Source of the DNA: Sporichthya polymorpha DSM 43042
GTDB lineage: Bacteria; Actinomycetota; Actinomycetes; Sporichthyales; Sporichthyaceae
Assembly (NCBI RefSeq): GCF_000384115.1
Contig: NZ_KB913029.1
Location: 117,039 to 181,038 of the forward strand
Direction of reading: 5' to 3'
DNA length: 64,000 bases
The number at the start of each line of letters is the position of its first letter. The stretch's first letter is position 1. Both the position numbers and the translations under genes were made by a program. Below are positions 43,076 through 50,195 of this stretch, one piece after another. The notes beneath the pieces are model-generated. The model saw only the letters and a list, made by a program, of their open reading frames with translations. It ran no database searches and had not been told where the DNA came from.

Positions 43076-44206
43076 GTGCCGTACGTGAGAAGACGCGTTC
43101 TCAGCGACGGCCGGATCCGCCACTTGGCGTTGTACCGCGATCCCACAGGACGCGTCCGCTCCGCCGGCACCTTCACTTCCGACCGGGAAGCTCGCCAAGC
43201 CGCCCGCCGCGCGGAGAGCAGCGTGGAGACAGGGTCCTGGTTCGATCGGACCTCTGGCCAGACGAGCTTCCGTGACTACGTCGAGCAGACCTGGTGGCCG
43301 AGTCGCCATCTAGAGCTCACCACGAAGCAGTGCTATCGCTCCTACCTCGACAGGCACTTCCTGCCGTTCTTCGGAGACCTCCCGATGGCGAAGGTCCTCC
43401 CGTCGACCGTTCAGGCGTGGGTCACGAAGGCGGTAGCGGGCGGGCTGTCCGCACGGAGCGTCGTGAAGTACCACGTGATGCTGCACAGCATCTTCAAGCG
43501 GGCAGTGCGCGACCGGATTATTCCGTACAACCCCTGCGCCGAGACCGAGCTCCCGAAGGTCGTCTCCCGCAAGCTGCCGACACTCACTCCGGAAGAGTTC
43601 GACCGCCTACTTTCGGCCGTCCCTGCTCGCTGGGGAGGACTCGTCCTTACCGCGATCGAGACCGGCGTTCGCTGGGGAGAGCTCATCGCCCTGCGGCCGC
43701 GCCACGTCGACTTCCTCCGACGCACCATCAGTGTCGAGGAGACAATCGTCGAGCTGTCGAAGAAGAACTCCCCCACCGGCGAGCGCATGGTCGTCAAGCC
43801 CTACCCGAAGAACAATGAGCCCCGAACGATTCGGGTCGGCCAGGACTTGCTCAACGTGCTTGCTGCCCGTGTCCAGCACCTCGGACTTAGTCGCGACGAC
43901 TTGTTGTTCCCCTCCACCGAGATCGCCGGCGGTTCTCCGGTCTCCCGCAACACCTTCCGCACCAGAGTGTGGCTACCAGCGCTAGAGAAAGCCCAACTTG
44001 GCCACCACGTACGAATGCACGACCTACGGCACGCCCACGCCTCCTGGCTGCTAGCCGGCGGCGCCGACCTGAAGACTGTCATGGACCGCATGGGCCACAG
44101 TCAGATCCAGACCACACAGAAGTACCTCCACACCCTTCCCGAGGCCGACGACCGAGCGCTGGCCGCGTTCCACCGCACGCGGGGACGACAGCACGGAACC
44201 ACGTGA
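43076..44206 (+). CDS. Tyrosine recombinase/phage-type integrase
   Basis: 376 residues from GTG 43076, five nt after AGGAG. The N-terminal arm-binding domain is followed by a SAM-like core-binding domain (YVEQTWWPSRHLELTTKQCY) and the catalytic domain: Arg in ETGVRWGEL, HxxR in HDLRHAHAS, and the nucleophile in TTQKYLH. Full length for actinobacterial site-specific integrases that target tRNA genes. Two GCGAACAT direct repeats (43039-43057) precede the start. It likely inserted the 37-44 kb element. Confidence 0.92.
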   Translation: MPYVRRRVLSDGRIRHLALYRDPTGRVRSAGTFTSDREARQAARRAESSVETGSWFDRTSGQTSFRDYVEQTWWPSRHLELTTKQCYRSYLDRHFLPFFGDLPMAKVLPSTVQAWVTKAVAGGLSARSVVKYHVMLHSIFKRAVRDRIIPYNPCAETELPKVVSRKLPTLTPEEFDRLLSAVPARWGGLVLTAIETGVRWGELIALRPRHVDFLRRTISVEETIVELSKKNSPTGERMVVKPYPKNNEPRTIRVGQDLLNVLAARVQHLGLSRDDLLFPSTEIAGGSPVSRNTFRTRVWLPALEKAQLGHHVRMHDLRHAHASWLLAGGADLKTVMDRMGHSQIQTTQKYLHTLPEADDRALAAFHRTRGRQHGTT

Positions 44207-44318
44207 GGTACGCCGCCAATCATGGGCGACCGCACCCGCGAAAGTTAAAGTTCCGACAGGTGAGTCCGCTCAGGTCCGAGTGACCGAACAACGACGAACG
44301 CCGAAGGATGTCGGCGAT

Positions 44319-44340
44319 CTGCTACCAACCCTGCTACCAA
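44319..44340. repeat. Right pair of arm-type-like repeats
   Basis: CTGCTACCAA at 44319-44328 and again at 44331-44340, period 12, with a partial third unit CTGCTCCG at 44343. They share the TGCTAC core and spacing of the pair at 37276-37298 and lie 113 bp past the integrase stop. Confidence 0.55.
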
Positions 44341-44624
44341 ATCTGCTCCGAGTACCCGGAAGCTCGGCGACCCACCGAGATTTCCCGACTCACGGGTCTT
44401 CCAGGCTCTGCCACGGCCGCGCATGGGGGCATCCGCAGGACGTTTTCCCTGGACACGCCCGCAAACTGCGGGATCTGCTCTGCCAGCCATGCGGTGGCCT
44501 CGCCGAAGGTGCCAGCCACGTCCACACCCGATACGAAACATACCGCGCGCGCCACATGAGACATCGCGTTCGCGGCCTCGTCACGTTGCCCGAACCGGTG
44601 TGACTTCGAGCCAGGGTGTGCCAT
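44334..44624 (-). CDS. Small hypothetical protein
   Basis: 96 residues from ATG 44624; no ribosome site. AVCFVSGVDVAGTFGEATAWLAEQIPQFAGV looks like a real hydrophobic/helical core, and codon usage is acceptable for the region, but no domain is recognised and the C-terminus runs into the repeats at 44319-44340. It may be a coding relic. Confidence 0.35.
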   Translation of the reverse strand: MAHPGSKSHRFGQRDEAANAMSHVARAVCFVSGVDVAGTFGEATAWLAEQIPQFAGVSRENVLRMPPCAAVAEPGRPVSREISVGRRASGYSEQIW

Positions 44625-44724
44625 CAAAGCAAGATCGGTTTCCGCGAGACTAGCCTCGACGCCCGGATCGTGACCTGCACTACGCCCTGGAACGATCGGT
44701 CTGACGTAGCGTCAGTACGCGCTC

Positions 44725-44860
44725 TTGGCGAGAAGTAGAGGGGGTCGTCGGCGACGCCGCGAAGCAACCGGACGAGGCCCAGGTGCACCGTGCGCAGCGG
44801 GTTGAGCAGCATCTCCATCGGGCCGATCAACAGCAACCGGAAGGCCGGTGGATTGGCGGA
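44725..44860 (-). pseudogene. Fragment of a multi-spanning membrane protein gene
   Basis: The minus strand reads FRLLLIGPMEMLLNPLRTVHLG followed by LVRLLRGVADDPLYF, closely matching LLFGPVWRLLNPLRTIHLG and the next DDP segment of the 446-residue membrane protein encoded at 59273-60613. Only about 45 codons remain, and the frame then reads into unrelated sequence. It is the relic of a second, now deleted, copy. Confidence 0.7.
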
Positions 44861-44948
44861 GCCCCTTGTCGATGGAGTTCGTCACCGGTCGCCGCTATTC
44901 GACCGTCGGTTGCCTCGCCTGAAGCGCGAAGAGGCGATTCGAGCAATC

Positions 44949-44965
44949 TACTACCGTTGATAGTA
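44949..44965. promoter_or_regulatory. BlaI-type dyad a (exact)
   Basis: TACTA-CCGTTGA-TAGTA: both half-sites exact, 7-bp spacer. Lies 31 bp upstream of the truncated ORF at 44997. Confidence 0.7.
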
Positions 44966-44996
44966 CGATTCCGAGAGTCGCAAAGGGAGGGCGCGG

Positions 44997-45124
44997 ATGG
45001 CGAAGCCGGGCAGTGCCGACCCGCCGCCGCGGGCATCACCCCCCAACGCCAGCGAGATCTGGGAAGTCGCGGCAGAGGCGCGCGCGGACGAGCTTGCGGC
45101 TGCACGGCGCTCGGGCGTTCGGCG
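44997..45124 (+). pseudogene. Beheaded ORF interrupted by IS630
   Basis: ATG 44997 follows GGGAGGG and a BlaI-type dyad, so it was a real regulated gene. Only about 43 codons (opening MAKPGSADPPPRASPPNASE, then an Ala/Glu/Arg-rich helix) remain before the left end of the IS630 element. The downstream part may have been deleted. Family not recognisable. Confidence 0.5.
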
Positions 45125-46258
45125 GTGTCGTGCGCCGGAAATCCATCGAATAAATCATAGAATTGGGGTATGCCGCGTACGGGACGTCCCAAGGCCGAGT
45201 TGGCGCTCACCGCGGAGGAGCGTGAGCAGCTGCTGCGCTGGTCGCGGCGGGCGAAGTCGGCGCAGGCGTTGGCGTTGCGGTCGAAGATCGTGCTGGCCTG
45301 TGCGGGCGGGGTGGATAACAAGAGCGTGGCCGCCCAGTTGGGTTGCACGCAGGCGACGGTGGGTAAGTGGCGGGCGCGGTTCGTCGAGCATCGCCTGGAC
45401 GGGCTGGCCGACGAGGTCCGTCCGGGACGCCCGGCTTCGATCACTGCCGATCAGGTCGAGGACGTCGTGGTCGCCACCTTGGAGTCGACGCCGGCGAATG
45501 CGACGCACTGGTCGCGGGCGAAGATGGCCGAGCGCAGCGGGCTTTCCAAGTCCACGATCGGGCGGATCTGGAAGGCCTTCGAGCTCAAACCGCACCGGGC
45601 CGAGGGGTTCAAGCTCTCCACGGATCCGCTGTTCGTGGAGAAGGTCTACGACATCGTGGGTCTGTACCTGAACCCGCCCGAGGCCGCGGTCGTGCTCAGC
45701 GTGGACGAGAAGTCCCAGGTCCAGGCACTGGCCCGCTCCCAGCCGGCGTTGCCGATGATGCCCGGCATGCCGGAGAAGCGGACCCACGACTACATCCGCC
45801 ACGGCACCACCAGCCTGTTCGCCGCGTTCAACATCGATGACGGCACCGTGATCTCCTCGCTGCACCGCCGCCACCGGGCGATCGAGTTCAAGAAATTCCT
45901 GGCCAAGATCGACGCCGAAGTCCCCGACGATCTGACGGTGCATCTGATCTGCGACAACTACGGAACCCACAAGCACCCCTCCATCGCCACCTGGCTGGCC
46001 AAGCACCCCCGGTTCCACATGCACTTCACCCCCACCTACTCCTCCTGGATCAACCAGGTCGAGCGGTTCTTCGCCTACGTCACCGCGGACCTGCTCCAGC
46101 GCAGCGACCACCGCAGCGTCCAGGCCCTCGAGGCCGACATCCGCCGATGGGTCAAGGCGTGGAACCAAGACCCCAAGCCCTTCATCTGGACCAAGACCGC
46201 CGAGGAGATCCTCGAATCACTTGGCAGACTTATTAAACGAACTACCGGCGCAGGACAC
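45125..46258 (+). mobile_element. IS630-family insertion sequence
   Basis: Inverted repeats GTGTCGTGCGCCGG (45125-45138) and the complement of GTGTCCTGCGCCGG (46245-46258) differ at one base. The right end is followed by TA, the expected IS630 target, but the left end is preceded by GGCG, not TA; the two flanks were therefore probably not neighbours before, or the left junction has changed since. Confidence 0.8.
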
Positions 46259-46261
46259 TAG
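45170..46261 (+). CDS. IS630-family transposase
   Basis: 363 residues. N-terminal helix-turn-helix (SVAAQLGCTQATVGKWRARF), winged second half, and the DDE domain with LSVDEKSQ, LICDNYGTHK and SSWINQVERFF. The frame crosses the right inverted repeat and ends in a TAG formed by the target TA and the first flanking G, so its stop codon is supplied by the insertion site. Intact in length. Confidence 0.93.
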   Translation: MPRTGRPKAELALTAEEREQLLRWSRRAKSAQALALRSKIVLACAGGVDNKSVAAQLGCTQATVGKWRARFVEHRLDGLADEVRPGRPASITADQVEDVVVATLESTPANATHWSRAKMAERSGLSKSTIGRIWKAFELKPHRAEGFKLSTDPLFVEKVYDIVGLYLNPPEAAVVLSVDEKSQVQALARSQPALPMMPGMPEKRTHDYIRHGTTSLFAAFNIDDGTVISSLHRRHRAIEFKKFLAKIDAEVPDDLTVHLICDNYGTHKHPSIATWLAKHPRFHMHFTPTYSSWINQVERFFAYVTADLLQRSDHRSVQALEADIRRWVKAWNQDPKPFIWTKTAEEILESLGRLIKRTTGAGH

Positions 46262-46803
46262 TAACCGCCGACAATCCTGGTGTGTGGCAAATGGCCGCGA
46301 TGCCGGAGGCCAAGCGAGGATTCGCCCGCGCGGTGCTGCGCTACGCGGAGGCCAGCTCCACCACGCCGCCCCCGATGGATCTGCGCCCCGACGAGTTGAG
46401 CGGGCGTCAGGCCAGCTACGAAGACCTGGTCTACGCCGGATCCCGTCCCCGGCCCACAGGCGAGCCGGACCGGGTGCACGACCTGACGCTGACCTCGAAC
46501 AGCCGGATCAACGACCAGCGCTATCCGGACGCGGACCCCCTCGAGGTCGCCGCCGGGGAGCTGGTCCGCATCCGCCTCACGAACACCGCCACGATCGGCC
46601 ACCCGATGCACCTGCACGGCCACCCGTTCTGGGTGGTCACGGCCGGAGGAAACGGGCCGCTGAAGGACACGGCGCTGGTGGGTCCGAACGGCGGCGTGGC
46701 GAGCTTCGACTTCGTCGCGGACAACAACGGAACCTGGATGTTCCACTGCCACAACCACTACCACATGGAAAACGGCCTGGCTCGACTGTTCGACTACGCC
46801 TGA
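46261..46803 (+). pseudogene. Multicopper oxidase, C-terminal domain only
   Basis: From the IS630 edge the frame reads VTADNPGVWQMAAMPEAKRG and on to the stop, about 180 residues. HPMHLHGHPFWV and HCHNHYHMENG are the last-domain copper ligands of laccase/CueO-type oxidases (type 1, 2 and 3 sites). The first two domains and the start are missing, removed by the IS630 event. A product from GTG 46282 would lack half of the trinuclear site and cannot be a functional oxidase. Confidence 0.88.
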
Positions 46804-46950
46804 CGGCACCGACAGAGGTCCACCGAAATGGCGGCCTCGGCGGATAGCGGCGAAACCCTGAAGGATCATGCGGGCGCTTCGTACCATTTCGCCGTGCCTG
46901 CCCGCCCCTCCTCTGCCCTTCCGCGGTTCGACCACACGTAGGGAGCCGAC

Positions 46951-47919
46951 ATGCGCCACCGACGTGTCGCCGCCGTGATCGGCGGTGCGGTGCTGCCCTT
47001 GATCGCGAGCCTGTTCGCGGTCGCAACAGCCGCACCGACGGAGCCCACCGGCGCCGGGGCGCCGGCCCGATTCACGGCGGCGCTCGCCGACGCCGCCTAC
47101 GCCTGCCCGCACCTGCCACCCGGTGTTCAGGCCGCGGTGATCGACGTCGAGAGCGACTGGGACCCGCTCAAGGAAGGACCCAACGGCACCAAGGGACTGG
47201 CCCAGCTCTCGCCGCGGATGTGGGCGGCGTGGGGCGAGGACGCGGACGGCGACGGCGTCAACAGCCCACTGGACTCCGCGGACGCGATCGACACCCAGGC
47301 CCGCATGCTCTGCCAGTACTACCGCCAGGCGGTGCAGTCGCCGATGCGGGGCGACCGCCTCTCGCTCGCCCTGGCCGCCTACCGGCTCGGGTGGAACCGG
47401 CTGGAGCAGGTCGGCGGGCTCGCCCAACTGCCGGTGACGCGTTCCTACATCGCGGACATCAAGAATCTGGCCCCGTTCTACGCCCGCGGTCTCGGCGTCG
47501 TGAACAGCTCCCGGTCGCTCTACACGCCGCTGCCGAACCCACGCACCCCGGCGAGCGCCGTCCGCTGGGCGCGCTCGATGGCGGGTGACTACGGCTGGCT
47601 CGGCCTGTGCTTGAACTTCACGGCGCAGGCGTACGGCTGGGACCACTCGGGGACCCGGTATGCCATCGACCACTGGCTGTTCACGCCTAACTCGATGCGC
47701 CACCACAGGCAGCGCAACGCGCCCGCCGGGGCCTTGATGTTCTGGGACACTGGCCTCCGAGCCGGCCATGTCGCGCTCTCCCTCGGGAACGGCTACATCG
47801 CCACCAACGACGTCATCACCCCCGGCCGGATCAGCATCGTGCCGGCGACGACGATCGACGAGCGGTGGAACGCCCGCTACCTCGGCTGGACCCCGCCCTA
47901 TTTTCCCGACGGGGTGTAA
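46951..47919 (+). CDS. Secreted lytic transglycosylase with C-terminal NlpC/CHAP-like domain
   Basis: 322 residues from ATG 46951 after AGGGAG. A signal peptide (to about residue 28) leads to a lysozyme-like domain with the catalytic Glu in AAVIDVESDW and KGLAQLSPRMW, then RLSLALAAYRLGWNRLEQVGG. The C-terminal part has Cys in GLCLNFTAQA and His in AGHVALSLG, the catalytic pair of NlpC/P60-like amidases. It would cut peptidoglycan in glycan and stem. No BlaI dyad lies directly before it. Confidence 0.85.
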   Translation: MRHRRVAAVIGGAVLPLIASLFAVATAAPTEPTGAGAPARFTAALADAAYACPHLPPGVQAAVIDVESDWDPLKEGPNGTKGLAQLSPRMWAAWGEDADGDGVNSPLDSADAIDTQARMLCQYYRQAVQSPMRGDRLSLALAAYRLGWNRLEQVGGLAQLPVTRSYIADIKNLAPFYARGLGVVNSSRSLYTPLPNPRTPASAVRWARSMAGDYGWLGLCLNFTAQAYGWDHSGTRYAIDHWLFTPNSMRHHRQRNAPAGALMFWDTGLRAGHVALSLGNGYIATNDVITPGRISIVPATTIDERWNARYLGWTPPYFPDGV

Positions 47920-47982
47920 CCCGCCCTCCGGACAGCACGCAGTCCGGCCCGCCCGGCGGCCGAAAGTCTCAGCGACCTCGGA

Positions 47983-48003
47983 TCTACTACGCTGTTTAGT
48001 AGA
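47983..48003. promoter_or_regulatory. BlaI-type dyad b (exact, extended)
   Basis: TCTACTA-CGCTGTT-TAGTAGA: perfect 7-bp arms and 7-bp spacer, core TACTA/TAGTA at 47985-48001, 47 bp before the first DUF3105 gene. Confidence 0.75.
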
Positions 48004-48049
48004 GCGGTCAGCGCGGCCGCTGACGGTGCGCGAGTCGAGGTGAGCTGTC

Positions 48050-48637
48050 CTGCGGTCACGTGCGGAGCGACGCAAGAGACGCGGCAAAGCGGATCGCGAT
48101 CCCGTACTCCTGAGCCTGGTGCTTGCGGCCGGCGTTCTGACCACGACCGCCATGGGAGCGTTGGTCCTCCGCGGCTGGGACGCGCAGGGCGACGGCGGCG
48201 GGCCACCGCCCGAGCTCTTCGGCACGGTCACGAGCACGCCCACAGCACGTCATGTGGATAGGAGGGTGCAATACGAGCAGACCCCTCCGGCCGGCGGCGA
48301 CCATGCGGCTGCCTGGCTCAACTGTGGGACCTACACCAAACCGGTGCCCAACGAGATCGCGGTTCACTCACTCGAACACGGCGCGGTGTGGATCACCTAC
48401 CACCCCAAACTCGCCGTGACCGACCTCGCTCGCTTGCTCGACGTCGTTCCGCTGGACTACACGATCATGTCGCCCTATCCACGGCTACCCGCCCAGATCG
48501 TCGTGTCCGCGTGGGGCCGGCAGCTCACGATGTCCAATCCGGCGGACCCGAGGTTGCTGGAGTTCATCCGACGGTACCGGCTCGGCCCCCAAGCGCCGGA
48601 GTCCGGAGCACCCTGCGCCGGCGGGGTCAACGGCTGA
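48050..48637 (+). CDS. DUF3105 membrane-anchored protein, copy 1
   Basis: About 195 residues if begun at CTG 48050, nine nt after GAGG; the first standard in-frame start, GTG 48119, falls inside the membrane helix and would drop the basic anchor RSRAERRKRRGKADRD. One helix (VLLSLVLAAGVLTTTAMGAL) is followed by the DUF3105 domain: YEQTPPAGGDHAAAWLNCG, VHSLEHGAVWITY and SAWGRQL. Conserved His, Cys and Trp hint at metal or haem handling outside the cell. Paralogue follows at 48714. Confidence 0.8.
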   Translation: MRSRAERRKRRGKADRDPVLLSLVLAAGVLTTTAMGALVLRGWDAQGDGGGPPPELFGTVTSTPTARHVDRRVQYEQTPPAGGDHAAAWLNCGTYTKPVPNEIAVHSLEHGAVWITYHPKLAVTDLARLLDVVPLDYTIMSPYPRLPAQIVVSAWGRQLTMSNPADPRLLEFIRRYRLGPQAPESGAPCAGGVNG

Positions 48638-48656
48638 GGCCCGCCTAACGCACGAC

Positions 48657-48673
48657 TCCTATGGTCGGTAGTA
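48657..48673. promoter_or_regulatory. BlaI-type dyad c
   Basis: TCCTA-TGGTCGG-TAGTA, one mismatch in the left half-site, same spacer; 40 bp before the TTG start at 48714. Confidence 0.6.
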
Positions 48674-48713
48674 GATTGGGTCCGCCGTCGTCACTGCAGC
48701 ACGGGAGTCCACC

Positions 48714-49400
48714 TTGAGTCCGAAAACCCGCTCCGGCAGCAAGGCGAAGTCGAGCACGCGGCGCCCAACAGAGGTCACCGACGATCGACGCGCCAAGGTC
48801 GAGGCACTGCGGCATGAGCAAGCCCGCAAGGACCGCCGCCGCACCATCGCGGCGGCCGTGGTCGGAGTAGCGACGGCGGGGCTATTCATCGCCGCCATCG
48901 CGGTCGCGGTCAGCCGCGACGACGACGGCGCCGTCGTAGCTAGTGGCGAGATCCCGGGCGTCCAGACCTTCACCCCCGAAGCGGGCCACGTGCCGACGCC
49001 GGTGCAATACGCGCAGACCCCGCCGGCGGGAGGCGAGCACGCCGCTGCCTGGCTCAACTGCGGGACCTACACCGCCCCGGTGCCCAATGAGAACGCGGTG
49101 CACTCGATGGAGCACGGAGCCGTCTGGATCACCTACCGCCCCGACCTGCCCGCCGCTCAGGTCACCAAGCTGAAGAACGCCATGCCCGACTCCTTCGGCG
49201 TCCTGTCGCCATACCCGGGCATCGCCACTCCGGTGGTCGCTTCGGCCTGGGGCCGCCAGCTGCCGCTCGAGAGCCCGGACGACCCGCGGCTCGGCGAGTT
49301 CATCCGCGCCTTCCGTCTCGGCGACCAGGCGCCCGAGCCCGGCGCGCCGTGCACGGGAGGCGTCGACGGCCGGGAGGCCCCGGCCGTCGGTGGATCCTGA
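48714..49400 (+). CDS. DUF3105 membrane-anchored protein, copy 2
   Basis: 228 residues from TTG 48714, seven nt after GGGAG. A long basic cytoplasmic start (KTRSGSKAKSSTRR, then LRHEQARKDRRRT), one helix (IAAAVVGVATAGLFIAAIAV), then a DUF3105 domain with YAQTPPAGGEHAAAWLNCG, VHSMEHGAVWITYRPD and ASAWGRQLPL, about 60% like copy 1. It overlaps the DUF305 gene by 11 bp, starting an operon that runs through CopD-CtaG. Confidence 0.88.
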   Translation: MSPKTRSGSKAKSSTRRPTEVTDDRRAKVEALRHEQARKDRRRTIAAAVVGVATAGLFIAAIAVAVSRDDDGAVVASGEIPGVQTFTPEAGHVPTPVQYAQTPPAGGEHAAAWLNCGTYTAPVPNENAVHSMEHGAVWITYRPDLPAAQVTKLKNAMPDSFGVLSPYPGIATPVVASAWGRQLPLESPDDPRLGEFIRAFRLGDQAPEPGAPCTGGVDGREAPAVGGS

Positions 49401-50082
49401 GGTGCAGCTCGACCAAGCCGGCCCGCGTTCCCCGCTCCGGGAGCGGCGACGCGGCGGCCTTCGATGGCCGCTCATAGTGGGAGCCGTTTTCCTCGTAGCG
49501 GCCGCGGGAGTGTTGCTGGGGCTGCGACTCGACACCGAGGAAGCGACCGTTCCGCGAGACGACTCGGCCGCGGCCGGATTCGCGCGGGACATGCAGGCCC
49601 ACCACGCCCAGGCGGTGGAGATGTCGATGATCGTCCGTGACCGCACCGACGATCCGGAGATCCGCACACTCGCCTACGACATCGCCCTCGGCCAACAACA
49701 GCAGATCGGGCAGATGTTCGCCTGGCTGCAGCTGTGGGGCCTTCCGCAGACGGGCGAGGACTCCCGCATGGCGTGGGCTATGGCGGCGCACCCCGGTTCG
49801 ATGACGTCCCCCGGCAGCGGCACCACAACGATGGATCACCCGATGCCCGGCATGGTCCGCGCCGCCGACGTCCAGAAGCTGGCCACGCGGACAGGTCGCG
49901 ACGCCGAGGTGTGGTTCCTCAAGCGCATGATCGAGCACCACCGCGGCGGGGTCGCGATGGCGCAGGCGGCGCTGGCCTTCGAATTGCCGCAGGAGGTCAA
50001 GCGGCTGGCCGAGACGATCGTCAACGCGCAGACCGCCGAGATCGAGGTCCTCAGCTCACTCCTCGCGCAGCGCGCCACATAG
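49390..50082 (+). CDS. DUF305 membrane-anchored protein, copy 1
   Basis: 230 residues from GTG 49390. After one N-terminal helix comes a DUF305 four-helix bundle: RDMQAHHAQAVEMSMI, LGQQQQIGQMFAWL and RMIEHHRGGVAMAQAAL, with paired His on two helices as in ferritin-like metal-binding proteins, plus a Met/His loop TTTMDHPMPGM. DUF305 proteins accompany copper and silver resistance genes. Extracytoplasmic. A second copy lies at 61240. Confidence 0.88.
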   Translation: MDPEVQLDQAGPRSPLRERRRGGLRWPLIVGAVFLVAAAGVLLGLRLDTEEATVPRDDSAAAGFARDMQAHHAQAVEMSMIVRDRTDDPEIRTLAYDIALGQQQQIGQMFAWLQLWGLPQTGEDSRMAWAMAAHPGSMTSPGSGTTTMDHPMPGMVRAADVQKLATRTGRDAEVWFLKRMIEHHRGGVAMAQAALAFELPQEVKRLAETIVNAQTAEIEVLSSLLAQRAT

Positions 50083-50084
50083 CT

Positions 50085-50195
50085 ATGACCGAGAATCTGC
50101 TCTTGGCCGCGCTCACCCTCGCCCCGGCGATCTGCGTGCTCGTCCTGCTCGGGGCGTCCGGCCGACAACGCCGAAGGCGGCCCCGCCGTCGATGA
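50085..50195 (+). CDS. 36-residue membrane peptide between DUF305 and CopD-CtaG
   Basis: ATG 50085 opens MTENLLLAALTLAPAICVLV, continuing one hydrophobic helix that ends in a very basic tail SGRQRRRRPRRR. It begins 2 bp after the DUF305 stop and its own stop overlaps ATG 50192 of the next gene as ATGA, so translation is probably coupled through it. It may be a small subunit or only a coupling peptide. Confidence 0.6.
   Translation: MTENLLLAALTLAPAICVLVLLGASGRQRRRRPRRR

Noticed and set aside
44237..44262. GTTAAAGTTC as the right-hand copy of the attachment core (left GTTTAAGGTC in the tRNA fragment)
   Set aside because: Only 8 of 10 bases match and identity does not extend; an attachment core should be identical.
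44827..45444. A 205-codon minus-strand frame across the IS630 left end
   Set aside because: Crosses the IS border and is antisense to the transposase; no recognisable domain or start signal.
46241..46265. An eleventh BlaI dyad at the right end of the IS630 (ACTACC...TAGTA)
   Set aside because: Half-site spacing is far from 7 bp and the bases belong to the IS inverted repeat.
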